DNA of 64,000 nt from Trichobilharzia regenti (Eukaryota; Platyhelminthes; Trematoda; Strigeidida; Schistosomatidae). Positions within the stretch are counted from its first letter, which is position 1. Each line of letters starts with the position of its first letter. Positions 22,424 to 33,500 of this stretch are shown one piece after another. A program made the position numbers and the translations under genes. The stretch lies in assembly GCA_944472135.2 (NCBI GenBank), contig OX235268.1, positions 11,662,589 to 11,726,588 on the forward strand. The letters are read 5' to 3'. The notes beneath the pieces are model-generated. The model saw only the letters and a list, made by a program, of their open reading frames with translations. It did not search any database and was not told where the DNA came from.

Positions 22424-23745
22424 GATATTGCTCAGTTTAATGAAGATAAGCCATGTGTGTACGAGAGGATAATCGTTAAACTGACTTGCACGAATAAAAG
22501 CCTTTCAAGTTTCAAATTACTATTCGAACGTTATTATCTTTGGTGTAAATTCCTCTGTACCTACGCCTGGTTGGTCAGATACGTCACACGTTTGTTAGTC
22601 ATCTATGTTCTACGAAGATTTTCGGCGTCAACCTGAGAAGGGTTGTAGGAGTACTGCTGTAAGTCCTACCACTCTACAAGGGTAGTACGTCGAAGTGCAG
22701 TCCATTGTGCTTGGTGTGTTGTTTTGTACATATGTTCATGTTGTATATACTGAATTGATACCATCTCTCATCTATCTGTAGGTTAATTATATTTGTGTTC
22801 GAACAATTCTCCTCTTGGATCGTCAACCTGAGAAGGAATGTAGGAGTATTGCTGTAAGTCCTACAGTTGTTCATGGATAGTTCGTCAAGGCAGGATCCAC
22901 AACATTTGATGTATTGATTGTCAATACTTACCAAAAGGTAAGTAATTGAGTGGGTTCCAACTAATGTAATTGTTGGTTAATCTTGTTTGTGTCCGGACAT
23001 TCTTCAACCTACAAACGTCAACCTGGGAAAGGTTGCAGGCGTACTGGTGTAAGTCCTGCAATTCTTCAAAGGAATTACGTCAAGACATGATCTGCGGGGT
23101 TATTTTTACCGTTTGTATATATGTGTGGTGTGTCATATCAATTGGTGTTTTTGGATTCACTGTGTTTACTTGTTGTTTTGCATGATTTTGTTAAATTTTT
23201 TGTCGTGCTTTCTTCTGAAATTGTTTCGAGTCTTCTTCACCCGTGAATGAATTGATTGATGTTAAAGACAGCAGATGGGTCGTATACGCCTGGAAGACTA
23301 GTGCTGAGAATGATATGCACACGGAGATAAGGGTTATCTGTGAAATAATTGATTGAGAATGAATGTTTCTATTTAGGCTGTGGTCTCACACGCCGCGGAG
23401 CGGGAGTGTAGACGACTGAAGCTTGCATACGTCACCGTTACTAGAACTGAGGCAGAATGAGTGACAAGCGATCGCAGTGGTATTTGGTACTGAATATATA
23501 AGAGGATGTTCGACGAATATCATGAGGTGCTGGTATGGTTGCGTTGCTTTCTGCAAGAGTCATTGCAGCAAATGGCGATTGTGTTGCAAGATGTCAAGAG
23601 GATGCCTTTAACTGGAAGGCGTAGGTCGTCGTCGATGAGTGAGATTGTGCTGTGGGTATACCTGTGGTGTGTTGGCTTTTCTGTTTGTCTTCCATTCCAG
23701 CTTTGTCTGTGTGGCCCAGGTTCTCGTACTGGGATCCGAGTCAAC
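22424..23745 (+). mobile_element. Element 2 3' noncoding region, LTR missing
   Basis: Matches the BEL 3' region at 8460-9560 with many changes. Sub-repeats start at 22627, 22822 and 23017, exactly 195 bp apart. In unit 3 the hairpin arms are TTGCAGG/CCTGCAA, a paired change compared with TTGTAGG/CCTACAA. Homology stops after gagtcaacgtgt at about 23745, before the purine tract and LTR. Confidence 0.75.
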
Positions 23746-24659
23746 GTGTCAACACATAGTTACAGTTATGTTGGACGCAGTATTCAATCACATTGATAGC
23801 ATGTCTCTGAACACCTATAGTAATGTTTTAAATGCCAAGAACTAACCACCTGAAGTTTTATACTGTCGCATTTAGTTAGAAGTGTTCACTAATAGTCGAA
23901 ACAAAGGCATTCACTATGACAAAGTCTATAGAGACAAATTGTGAGAACAGGTATTGCCAGATACCATGGGAAGTTGGCAAACTATGTTTTGATGAATATG
24001 AAATATGAAGAATTGAAAATGAGAAGATAGACAATTTACTTTGAGAGCTTCCGTGTAAGATTGGACTGAACAGTTTTGAGTAGCGACTGGCTTCGTTGTA
24101 TGAAATAGAGAAATTCCGATACCCCTGACAATATTTTGCGTTTATTTTAAACTATAATCAGGAAATTATTGTTCCAAAATAAATAAGTCACCGGTTTTAC
24201 CATAAAACGAATATAATACTCACATAGTGGGATAACACATTGTAATGTACGTGATGATTAATGACCGTTATTACGAGTGGTATGTGTTCTTTGTGCTTAT
24301 GCATAAAATGAGACCAGTGCGACATTCTGATGATATGATATGTCATGATTAAATTACACTCATTCATTTCAAGCCTTGTTTCTCACAAGGAATTTAACTT
24401 GAGGAAACCTATTACCAGATTTTTAAATAAATCATTATCTTTTTAAAGCAAAAGCTCTTCTTTGAATACACTTATCAGCTCCGTCAGGCTTATTTCAGTT
24501 TTGTTAGCGTGTCTCGCGGATCTTCATCAAAATCGAATGCTGATATGTATGCTGTGGTGCCTCTTTACTATGCGTTCATAAGACTAATTTCTGTATGCAT
24601 GTTATATGCCTACAGAAACTTCTTTTACACATGTTTGGCGAATATTTGCCATTGTGTTA

Positions 24660-24700
24660 TTAACTGATGTCAGCTCATGATTAAATCCTCCATGCAATTG
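24660..24700 (+). repeat. SINE 3' tail fragment
   Basis: taactgatgtcagctcatga followed by ttaaatcctccatgcaat matches the tail of the SINE units at 28553-28590 and 28953-28990 with one or two changes. The body of the SINE is missing. Confidence 0.65.
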
Positions 24701-25733
24701 TGTTATTTAACATTGCTTTTTGTTTGTTACATACATATTGTACGTGGTTATGCTTTTTTTGCGTGCGACTCACGCTTTTTAAAATTTTATATCGCTAACA
24801 ACGCATTTTTCAAGTGTTTTTTGTGCTTTTCAATATTTCGTTGTTCAACTTCAACCTTGTAGAGAGTTAGCACATCCCGGAAAGAGAAAACGTGGATTTA
24901 CTATAGTATCATACTCAGAATCATGATGAACTTTACAGAGTGCAATACGTGAACATACGACCTACTAACACACGCCTCTAGGGAAGGGCTGGATAATATA
25001 TAAAATAGCTGACAAAGTTTGCAGACACGAGTAGGTGGACAAAGCACTCATTTCTCTGAACGTCTTGCAATCAGTATTGCTGAGAACTTTTCAATTGTGA
25101 TACTAGTCTTAACTACCTGTACCATTTATCATGCAGTTAAGTTTAAGTAAATTAAATGCTACTTATATGCCATTCATGAACATGACGATCGACCAAATGA
25201 CGTTAGTCCAATTTATTTCAATTTCGCAAAACGCAAATAGCGACACTGAAATTATATTAACAAGTTGAAACTTAAAAGAAAAAGATTCGGTCCACTTATT
25301 CAGTCTCATTACTGAAATATTTTCAAAAGCATTATTTTTCACAGAATAACGGCGACATTGTCATGATAAATATGCATTCACAACATTTATGCTTCTCAGG
25401 AAAGACTTCTGGTGTGTAATCGATTCATTCAAACCCTTTTCTGCGAATCAATTCGCAATGAGCACTACATGTAAAATTTGATCTGACAGGAATCGCGCTG
25501 TCTGAAATGATTCAACTGTCTCACCTGAGGAAAGTTGACGCCTTTGATTCCAAGTGAGCGAAATAACCGTAAGGAACTTTATTCTGACTAGTAAGCACTA
25601 CTATAGGTTTCCAGACCGTAGGTGTTACGAACTTCCTGGAATAATTTGAGCGCCGAGTCAGATTGATTCATAATAATTTATTTATTTATTTATAATTTAT
25701 TAAACATGATTTATAAAAATCCGAATAAATCTG

Positions 25734-25770
25734 CTGAAGAAGCTGTGGCTTACACGGCGAAACGTTCAGA
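25734..25770 (+). other. Hairpin with hammerhead-like core letters (CTGAAGA ... GAAAC)
   Basis: CTGAAGA at 25734-25740, then a 6-bp stem GCTGTG/CACGGC (one G-T pair) around gctta, then GAAAC at 25759-25763. An extra A at 25741 spoils the first stem II pair of a standard hammerhead and I cannot place a convincing stem III. Similar ctgaagaag ... cgaaacg signatures occur in several retroelement families from memory, so this may be a repeat fragment rather than a ribozyme. Confidence 0.35.
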
Positions 25771-26149
25771 AAAAATCTTGTTTTGATTTTCTTAACAGGC
25801 TGGGATTAATTTAAATAATTTATAATAGTAAGCACTACTGCTTGATATTTGTGTTATCCAACTACACAAGTCAGGCGACTAGAAGCTGTTTTGTCGGAAT
25901 GAAGCCTTAGGAAGAAAGCCTCAGTCCTTTGAAATAAAGTCACAGTTATACACCATAATGAAGACCACCTCGTACACCGATATAGAGATAATGAAGTGAT
26001 TAGTATTCAGCGTAAGAAGAGTCATATTTCAACTTTCACCAGGTTTTGTCAGGTAAAGAAGCAACGTCAGCAACATGTCATCTAGAACTGTTAATAAGAA
26101 AGCCGATGACTTTGGCTAGTGATCGCTAGATATCGTGGATTTGTACAAT

Positions 26150-26330
26150 TTGGATTTCATGCACCTGTCATAGTGGCTTATTGCTTTACGAGCTTGTCTT
26201 ATAAGCACAAGGCCCTGCATTTGAATCATAATGGATACATACTGTTGATGAGTCCAAAACAAGGGAAGAAGCACCTGATCAGAGCTCGAAGGTTTCACAG
26301 TTGTCCTATAACTGATGTCAACTCATGAGG
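26150..26330 (+). repeat. Decayed SINE copy with a dead hammerhead
   Basis: Colinear with the SINE at 28820-28985: A-box-like gctttacgagcttgtctta, B-box remnant tttgaatca, then atactgttgatgagtccaaa, agggaagaagcacctgatc and the tail taactgatgtcaactcatga. Hammerhead core letters have changed (CTGAGGA to TTGATGA, CGAAAC to GGAAGAAGC) and stem I no longer pairs, so no cleavage is expected. Confidence 0.65.
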
Positions 26331-27118
26331 AAATCGTCTGACCAATCAAATCAAACATCTGCAAACCTACAGTTGAATGTTCACTTCATGGAATTCCTAA
26401 ATGGAGCAGAATTCTGCAACTTTCCATCAGGTTTTATGCGTTTCGCTTCAACTCTCGGACATCATTCACTGTGAGCATTTCCGTTTCTGTTTGTTGTTTT
26501 CGAAAGATAAATAAAGTCTGTGAAAACGCATTTCCCAATGCCATTTATCTCACATTCCTTCGTGTCGTTTTTTCTCAGACAAACGAATTCAATAACAATT
26601 GATTTAACAATAACAGACAAGTTTAATGCGTGAGATTTATTAGAAATTCCAATCCATGATAAAAATTTCACGTTTGATTGCTAATATATTAGGCAGGTAT
26701 TTATTTAGAACATTATTGACACAAACAATATGAAGATTTATATATGGCCTAAACATTCACAGCACTACATGCATGAGAGGAAAAGGCGGAAATCCAACAT
26801 TAAATTAACCGGAAAATGTTGCTGTAGATCAATTATCATATAAGCTGTATTGAAGTTAATTGTACTGTCAGAAGACTATCATGACACGCTCAATACAAAT
26901 CCCAGTATAAAAAGTAGTTCAGTTCATGGATATTCGACAAAGCAATTTTGTTTTATTCCTGTACGTTCCTATTAGAACATAGGGCATTAAGCTAGAGGCT
27001 TGAAGTTTGGGTAGCAGCGATGTTTATTTTTACAGGATGAAGTTATCAGCCTCATGCTCAACCTTCTCTCTTTAACAGGCTTCTTACTGACTTGAAGAGG
27101 TAAAGGAGTTCATCGGTT

Positions 27119-27172
27119 GGGATCAAACTACGGGTCACATGAGTGGTTGTGGAGAATCCTACCGCTGCGCCA
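27119..27172 (-). repeat. tRNA-like stretch, possibly a SINE head
   Basis: Read on the minus strand: tggcgcagcgg fits the pol III A box (TGGCNNAGTGG pattern) and gtagtttgatccc about 30 bases later approximates the B box (GGTTCGANTCC) with changes. No cloverleaf with proper acceptor and anticodon stems could be drawn, so it is not called a tRNA gene. Confidence 0.45.
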
Positions 27173-27723
27173 CCGATTCAAAGATATATGGAACGTTCCG
27201 CAAATGTTTTCTGTCATTCTTGCTCATCCTTTGTCTGAATCGAGTAGTGTGTTCGCGCAACACATGTCGAATAATCCGATCAAACTCGGACTTGTCTAAA
27301 GAATAAATGTATATGTATACGTATAAATATATCAAAGAGGTGAAGGGTGAGAAAATAGACTTAGAAGAAGGTAAAAAGACATATTGAAGGTTTAGATAAC
27401 AATGTAGATCACTAACACAAAGAAAGAAAATATTAATACATCCACTGTGATATCAAAATATAGTTTACCAAGGAAGGTTTGGTGTGATAACGAACTGTGT
27501 TTCATCGGATAAAACTCTTTTAGACTTTTCAACAGTCCGGGCTTCCGCCCACATTTGGATGCACTCAAAACACATTTTATCGATAGGCTTACAAGATATA
27601 TAAAACTCAATTTTATTTCTTGGTTCTATGATATATTTCGTAATAGATGGACCAGGTTAAGTGTTATCACCACTATTGGGTTCTGGAGATTCAGGTAGCT
27701 TCTGGAGCCATTTAGGAATATGC

Positions 27724-28451
27724 TCTGAATTTCTCAATTACACTGATCGGTGAGTCCACCTTAAGTATGTGTATCCACACGTACGTTTTATTTGGTAAAT
27801 AAAGTTGGATATGACATCACTTTTTACATACTCTAAGGATGGATATATGAGCTACACATTCTCAATTATTCTGATTTCAGCTGCATAAAAAGCCTTTTCA
27901 ACCGCGATGTTCAGTCATTGTCGAGTTAGCAAGTTACCACGTTGAAGATTAGTGTGCGCTCACCCGCTCGGTGAATATTTGGTGGCAAATATTTGGTTGA
28001 AACAAATTATAAGTGTATGTTACTGGGTCATTAGGCTTTGTGTAAAAATAGATTGCCCAATGACTAAAACAAGTCGCCAGAATAAATAGTTGCGTCATGT
28101 TAAGATTAGCATTTAGATTTGAATGGGACAGGGTGGAGTATGTAGCATAAGAATGCAGTGAAAGTATGCGCCTAATTGTTGTGAGAAGCATATGGTTACA
28201 GCACATATGTGTGCAGTGGCGATTCGCAGCCACTCTATGACACACGTTAAAGAATTCCGGGCTTATAGGAGGATTACAATTAACCAATAAAAATGTATAA
28301 ATAATTTCACATCCAACGAAAGCTTACTCTAAGTGTTTCCACATGCAGTTAAAAAGTCGAATCACTCAGTCATATTCTGAAAGAGTCCTGGATACTGTTT
28401 ACATGTTTGACCATGTAAATGCATTCACACAATTGTGTCAAATTTAAAATC
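27724..28451. other. Unique hinge sequence, no gene seen
   Basis: Non-palindromic sequence at the start of the hinge of palindrome B. AT-rich, no ORF of interest; a minus-strand frame at 27949-28287 has no recognisable motif. Confidence 0.45.
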
Positions 28452-28592
28452 AGATGGTCCTGGGTTCGAATCCCGGTGGGTGCGTACTGCTGAGGAGTCC
28501 CAAACTAGGACGAAACAGCTGTCCAGTACTCCCAGGTTTTCCAGTGGTTCTCTAACTGATGTCAGCTCATGATTGAATCCTCCATGCAATCA
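28452..28592 (+). mobile_element. SINE unit 1, 3' half
   Basis: Begins in the tRNA-like head near the B box (gggttcgaatcccgg, which fits GGTTCGANTCC exactly) and runs through the hammerhead to the tail ending ctccatgcaatc. It is the same sequence as 28852-28985 at an offset of exactly 400. The A box is absent, so this is a 5'-truncated unit. Confidence 0.8.
28484..28529 (+). ncRNA. Hammerhead ribozyme, SINE unit 1
   Basis: All conserved elements are present in order: stem I gtactg (28484-28489) pairing perfectly with cagtac (28524-28529); core ctgagga (CUGANGA) at 28490-28496; stem II gtcc/ggac (28497-28500 with 28508-28511) around caaacta; gaaa at 28512-28515; short stem III cag/ctg (28516-28521); cleavage triplet gtc ending at 28523. 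Schistosome Sm-alpha SINEs are known to carry such type I hammerheads with a very short stem III, which often work best in dimers. Activity is inferred from the fold. Confidence 0.88.
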
Positions 28593-28985
28593 AACAAAAT
28601 CCCTACAAAAACCAATACTTGAAAATTCATCTGATGCTCACTAGTGACTGGCCCTATTCAGGCAGTTAACCTGGGGTTCTAGTGGGAAGCCGTGACCAGT
28701 AGGGTACAGCAGGTCGAAGATGAGGCAGTAACTCATCGGAGAAGACATTGCGAAGTGGTCGCGCTATATCGTGAACTGGCAGAAGTTAGAATTCAAGGAC
28801 CATTGGATCGGGTCCCAGTGCCTCAATGGTCTACGAGCTCGCCTTGTAACCAGAAGGTCCTGGGTTCGAATCCCGGTGGGTGCGTACTGCTGAGGAGTCC
28901 CAAACTAGGACGAAACAGCTGTCCAGTACTCCCAGGTTTTCCAGTGGTTCTCTAACTGATGTCAGCTCATGATTGAATCCTCCAT
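28593..28985 (+). mobile_element. SINE unit 2, tRNA-derived, with full 3' half
   Basis: Contains a plausible A box (tggtctacgag, about 28829) and an exact B box (ggttcgaatcc, about 28863) spaced as in pol III promoters, followed by the hammerhead and the same tail as unit 1, ending tccatgtaat. The 5' limit is uncertain; sequence from about 28640 (gactggccctattcaggcag) also looks like part of the repeat. Confidence 0.75.
28884..28929 (+). ncRNA. Hammerhead ribozyme, SINE unit 2
   Basis: Identical in every position to the motif 400 bases upstream: stem I gtactg/cagtac, core ctgagga, stem II gtcc/ggac, gaaa, stem III cag/ctg, cleavage after gtc at 28923. A transcript from the unit 2 promoter would cleave itself; a read-through transcript from further upstream would carry both motifs and could release a unit of 400 nt. 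Confidence 0.88.
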
Positions 28986-30540
28986 GTAATATCCTAAATG
29001 CTTCTTTCTCCGAAAACGTTGTACCTGTTCCATGGAAAGACATTAAAATAGTCCCTGTCCCTAAACCTGGAAATAGCAAGAACGTAAAGTTCAGACCCAT
29101 CGCCATCACTTCCCGTTTCTGAAGCTTATGGAAAAACTAGTACTTCCTTAACTCGAACCCTCCCTTAAAAGCCTCGAAGACCCCAAACAATTTGCCTACA
29201 GACAGTGTAGGAGCACTTTAGACGCTGCAGCCGTCTTACACAACAGTATTGTCTCATCATTAGACAAAGGTGCTAAATATATCCGCTGCACGTTTCTCGA
29301 CTTTACTTCTGCTTTCGACTCTGTACCTAGAAGTCTCTTGCTAAATAAGCTCTCCATGACACAAACCGAGTCCTGGGTCACTAACTGGTTGCATTCCTAC
29401 TTTTCAAACAGAATGCAGTACACCGTATACAAAGGTCAATCCTCCTCTGCTGTGCTCACAGAAGCTGGTGTCCCCCAAGGTGCTGTACTCTCCCCACTTC
29501 TCTTTTCTTTCTTTCTACATGACCTACCGTCTTCAAATGACATTAACTTTGTCAAATATGCTGATGACCTAACTGTATCTTTGCCTGTCAAATGTCAAAG
29601 TGACTGCTCTAAACTAAATGGCTTCTTATCGGAAATTAGCCAATGGTCCAAGGAAAACGGTCTCACCTTAAACCCCTCAAAATGCCAAACAGTTAATTTC
29701 ACCCTTAGGCATAAATCTGACCTAAACAAACTGGTTAGCACTCACGAGGTGTGCAACATAGATGGCAGTGATATAGAAACCAAGTCGGAAATTAAATACC
29801 TAGGCGTCACTTTATCTTCTGATCTTTCCTGGTCGTCTCATATCTTGACGATTTCCAAGAAAATATACCGTCTTACCTTCTACATCAAGAAGTTAAGACA
29901 TTCTGGTGTAACCCAACCCTTACTCTTACAATTTGTTAACTCCCGTATTCTGCCTATTATTCTCTATTGTTCCCCCTTAGTCTTTCCTGGGCTATTGAAG
30001 AAAGACTATACCTTATTACGGAGGATGTTAAAGGTTGTCAGCAGGGTAAGCAGTTTGCCACTTAGCCAGCTTGTTAATATTCTGGTGGACAGGCATATGG
30101 ACTCATGTGAAAAATGGGCGAAATCCATTTTATCTGACTCACAACACCCTCTACATTCACAACTCTCCCCATGTATCTCTTCAGGGAAAACAAGAAGCCT
30201 ATATAGGAAACTATATGCCCGCACTAGTAAGTACAAAAACTCATCCATACCCTTGTTCGTTCTTTCACACTCTGTATATCTCGACCATTTTGCTATCGCT
30301 TACGCCAGTAAATATGCTAGTAGTATCTACTTTTCTAACACCTTAAAACACTTTAATTTTCGCTTTGCTACCGACATACTAATATGTTGTTGAGATAACT
30401 TTAATCTATGTAGAACTTTATTTATTCTTAATGTAAAAAACTGGATGCAATATTGTAGTAAAATGCTGAGAATTTCATTCTGTATCACAAGTACTGATTT
30501 GGAATAAAGCTTATGATATGTTATATGTTATAAAAAAAAA
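28986..30540 (+). pseudogene. LINE reverse transcriptase, 5'-truncated, with poly(A), at the hinge
   Basis: RT of a Jockey/CR1/RTE-type LINE; clade not settled. Motifs: FRPIAITSR and, after a frameshift near 29118 and a TAA near 29148, FAYRQCRSTLDAAAVL, FLDFTSAFDSVP (motif A Asp), GVPQGAVLSPLLFSFF, and FVKYADDLTVS with an intact YADD. The open frame runs from about 29151 to the TGA at 30393. The 3' untranslated part has aataaa at 30503-30508 and nine As at 30532-30540. The flanks atatcctaaatg (28985) and atattcctaaatg (30543) look like an imperfect target duplication. Endonuclease and ORF1 are missing. Confidence 0.85.
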
Positions 30541-33500
30541 GCATATTCCTAAATGGCTCCAGAAGCTACCTGAATCTCCAGAACCCAATAGTGGTGATAA
30601 CACTTAACCTGGTCCATCTATTACGAAATATATCATAGAACCAAGAAATAAAATTGAGTTTTATATATCTTGTAAGCCTATCGATAAAATGTGTTTTGAG
30701 TGCATCCAAATGTGGGCGGAAGCCCGGACTGTTGAAAAGTCTAAAAGAGTTTTATCCGATGAAACACAGTTCGTTATCACACCAAACCTTCCTTGGTAAA
30801 CTATATTTTGATATCACAGTGGATGTATTAATATTTTCTTTCTTTGTGTTAGTGATCTACATTGTTATCTAAACCTTCAATATGTCTTTTTACCTTCTTC
30901 TAAGTCTATTTTCTCACCCTTCACCTCTTTGATATATTTATACGTATACATATACATTTATTCTTTAGACAAGTCCGAGTTTGATCGGATTATTCGACAT
31001 GTGTTGCGCGAACACACTACTCGATTCAGACAAAGGATGAGCAAGAATGACAGAAAACATTTGCGGAACGTTCCATATATCTTTGAATCGGTGGCGCAGC
31101 GGTAGGATTCTCCACAACCACTCATGTGACCCGTAGTTTGATCCCAACCGATGAACTCCTTTACCTCTTCAAGTCAGTAAGAAGCCTGTTAAAGAGAGAA
31201 GGTTGAGCATGAGGCTGATAACTTCATCCTGTAAAAATAAACATCGCTGCTACCCAAACTTCAAGCCTCTAGCTTAATGCCCTATGTTCTAATAGGAACG
31301 TACAGGAATAAAACAAAATTGCTTTGTCGAATATCCATGAACTGAACTACTTTTTATACTGGGATTTGTATTGAGCGTGTCATGATAGTCTTCTGACAGT
31401 ACAATTAACTTCAATACAGCTTATATGATAATTGATCTACAGCAACATTTTCCGGTTAATTTAATGTTGGATTTCCGCCTTTTCCTCTCATGCATGTAGT
31501 GCTGTGAATGTTTAGGCCATATATAAATCTTCATATTGTTTGTGTCAATAATGTTCTAAATAAATACCTGCCTAATATATTAGCAATCAAACGTGAAATT
31601 TTTATCATGGATTGGAATTTCTAATAAATCTCACGCATTAAACTTGTCTGTTATTGTTAAATCAATTGTTATTGAATTCGTTTGTCTGAGAAAAAACGAC
31701 ACGAAGGAATGTGAGATAAATGGCATTGGGAAATGCGTTTTCACAGACTTTATTTATCTTTCGAAAACAACAAACAGAAACGGAAATGCTCACAGTGAAT
31801 GATGTCCGAGAGTTGAAGCGAAACGCATAAAACCTGATGGAAAGTTGCAGAATTCTGCTCCATTTAGGAATTCCATGAAGTGAACATTCAACTGTAGGTT
31901 TGCAGATGTTTGATTTGATTGGTCAGACGATTTCCTCATGAGTTGACATCAGTTATAGGACAACTGTGAAACCTTCGAGCTCTGATCAGGTGCTTCTTCC
32001 CTTGTTTTGGACTCATCAACAGTATGTATCCATTATGATTCAAATGCAGGGCCTTGTGCTTATAAGACAAGCTCGTAAAGCAATAAGCCACTATGACAGG
32101 TGCATGAAATCCAAATTGTACAAATCCACGATATCTAGCGATCACTAGCCAAAGTCATCGGCTTTCTTATTAACAGTTCTAGATGACATGTTGCTGACGT
32201 TGCTTCTTTACCTGACAAAACCTGGTGAAAGTTGAAATATGACTCTTCTTACGCTGAATACTAATCACTTCATTATCTCTATATCGGTGTACGAGGTGGT
32301 CTTCATTATGGTGTATAACTGTGACTTTATTTCAAAGGACTGAGGCTTTCTTCCTAAGGCTTCATTCCGACAAAACAGCTTCTAGTCGCCTGACTTGTGT
32401 AGTTGGATAACACAAATATCAAGCAGTAGTGCTTACTATTATAAATTATTTAAATTAATCCCAGCCTGTTAAGAAAATCAAAACAAGATTTTTTCTGAAC
32501 GTTTCGCCGTGTAAGCCACAGCTTCTTCAGCAGATTTATTCGGATTTTTATAAATCATGTTTAATAAATTATAAATAAATAAATAAATTATTATGAATCA
32601 ATCTGACTCGGCGCTCAAATTATTCCAGGAAGTTCGTAACACCTACGGTCTGGAAACCTATAGTAGTGCTTACTAGTCAGAATAAAGTTCCTTACGGTTA
32701 TTTCGCTCACTTGGAATCAAAGGCGTCAACTTTCCTCAGGTGAGACAGTTGAATCATTTCAGACAGCGCGATTCCTGTCAGATCAAATTTTACATGTAGT
32801 GCTCATTGCGAATTGATTCGCAGAAAAGGGTTTGAATGAATCGATTACACACCAGAAGTCTTTCCTGAGAAGCATAAATGTTGTGAATGCATATTTATCA
32901 TGACAATGTCGCCGTTATTCTGTGAAAAATAATGCTTTTGAAAATATTTCAGTAATGAGACTGAATAAGTGGACCGAATCTTTTTCTTTTAAGTTTCAAC
33001 TTGTTAATATAATTTCAGTGTCGCTATTTGCGTTTTGCGAAATTGAAATAAATTGGACTAACGTCATTTGGTCGATCGTCATGTTCATGAATGGCATATA
33101 AGTAGCATTTAATTTACTTAAACTTAACTGCATGATAAATGGTACAGGTAGTTAAGACTAGTATCACAATTGAAAAGTTCTCAGCAATACTGATTGCAAG
33201 ACGTTCAGAGAAATGAGTGCTTTGTCCACCTACTCGTGTCTGCAAACTTTGTCAGCTATTTTATATATTATCCAGCCCTTCCCTAGAGGCGTGTGTTAGT
33301 AGGTCGTATGTTCACGTATTGCACTCTGTAAAGTTCATCATGATTCTGAGTATGATACTATAGTAAATCCACGTTTTCTCTTTCCGGGATGTGCTAACTC
33401 TCTACAAGGTTGAAGTTGAACAACGAAATATTGAAAAGCACAAAAAACACTTGAAAAATGCGTTGTTAGCGATATAAAATTTTAAAAAGCGTGAGTCGCA

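Larger units (their letters stand above)
23746..27723. other. Gene-free inner part of left B arm
   Basis: AT-rich, with only short frames and no recognisable protein. Within it I see a SINE tail at 24660-24700, a CTGAAGA...GAAAC hairpin motif at 25734-25763, a decayed SINE at 26150-26330 and a tRNA-like stretch at 27119-27172, all listed separately. The sequence ends at the palindrome hinge (tttaggaatatgc). Confidence 0.55.

Noticed and set aside
27949..28287. 112-codon minus-strand frame in the hinge
   Set aside because: No recognisable motif, AT-driven composition and no second copy to test conservation.
28820..28880. Possible tRNA gene at the B box gggttcgaatcccgg
   Set aside because: Followed by the hammerhead and SINE tail, and lacks an acceptor stem; it is a SINE head.
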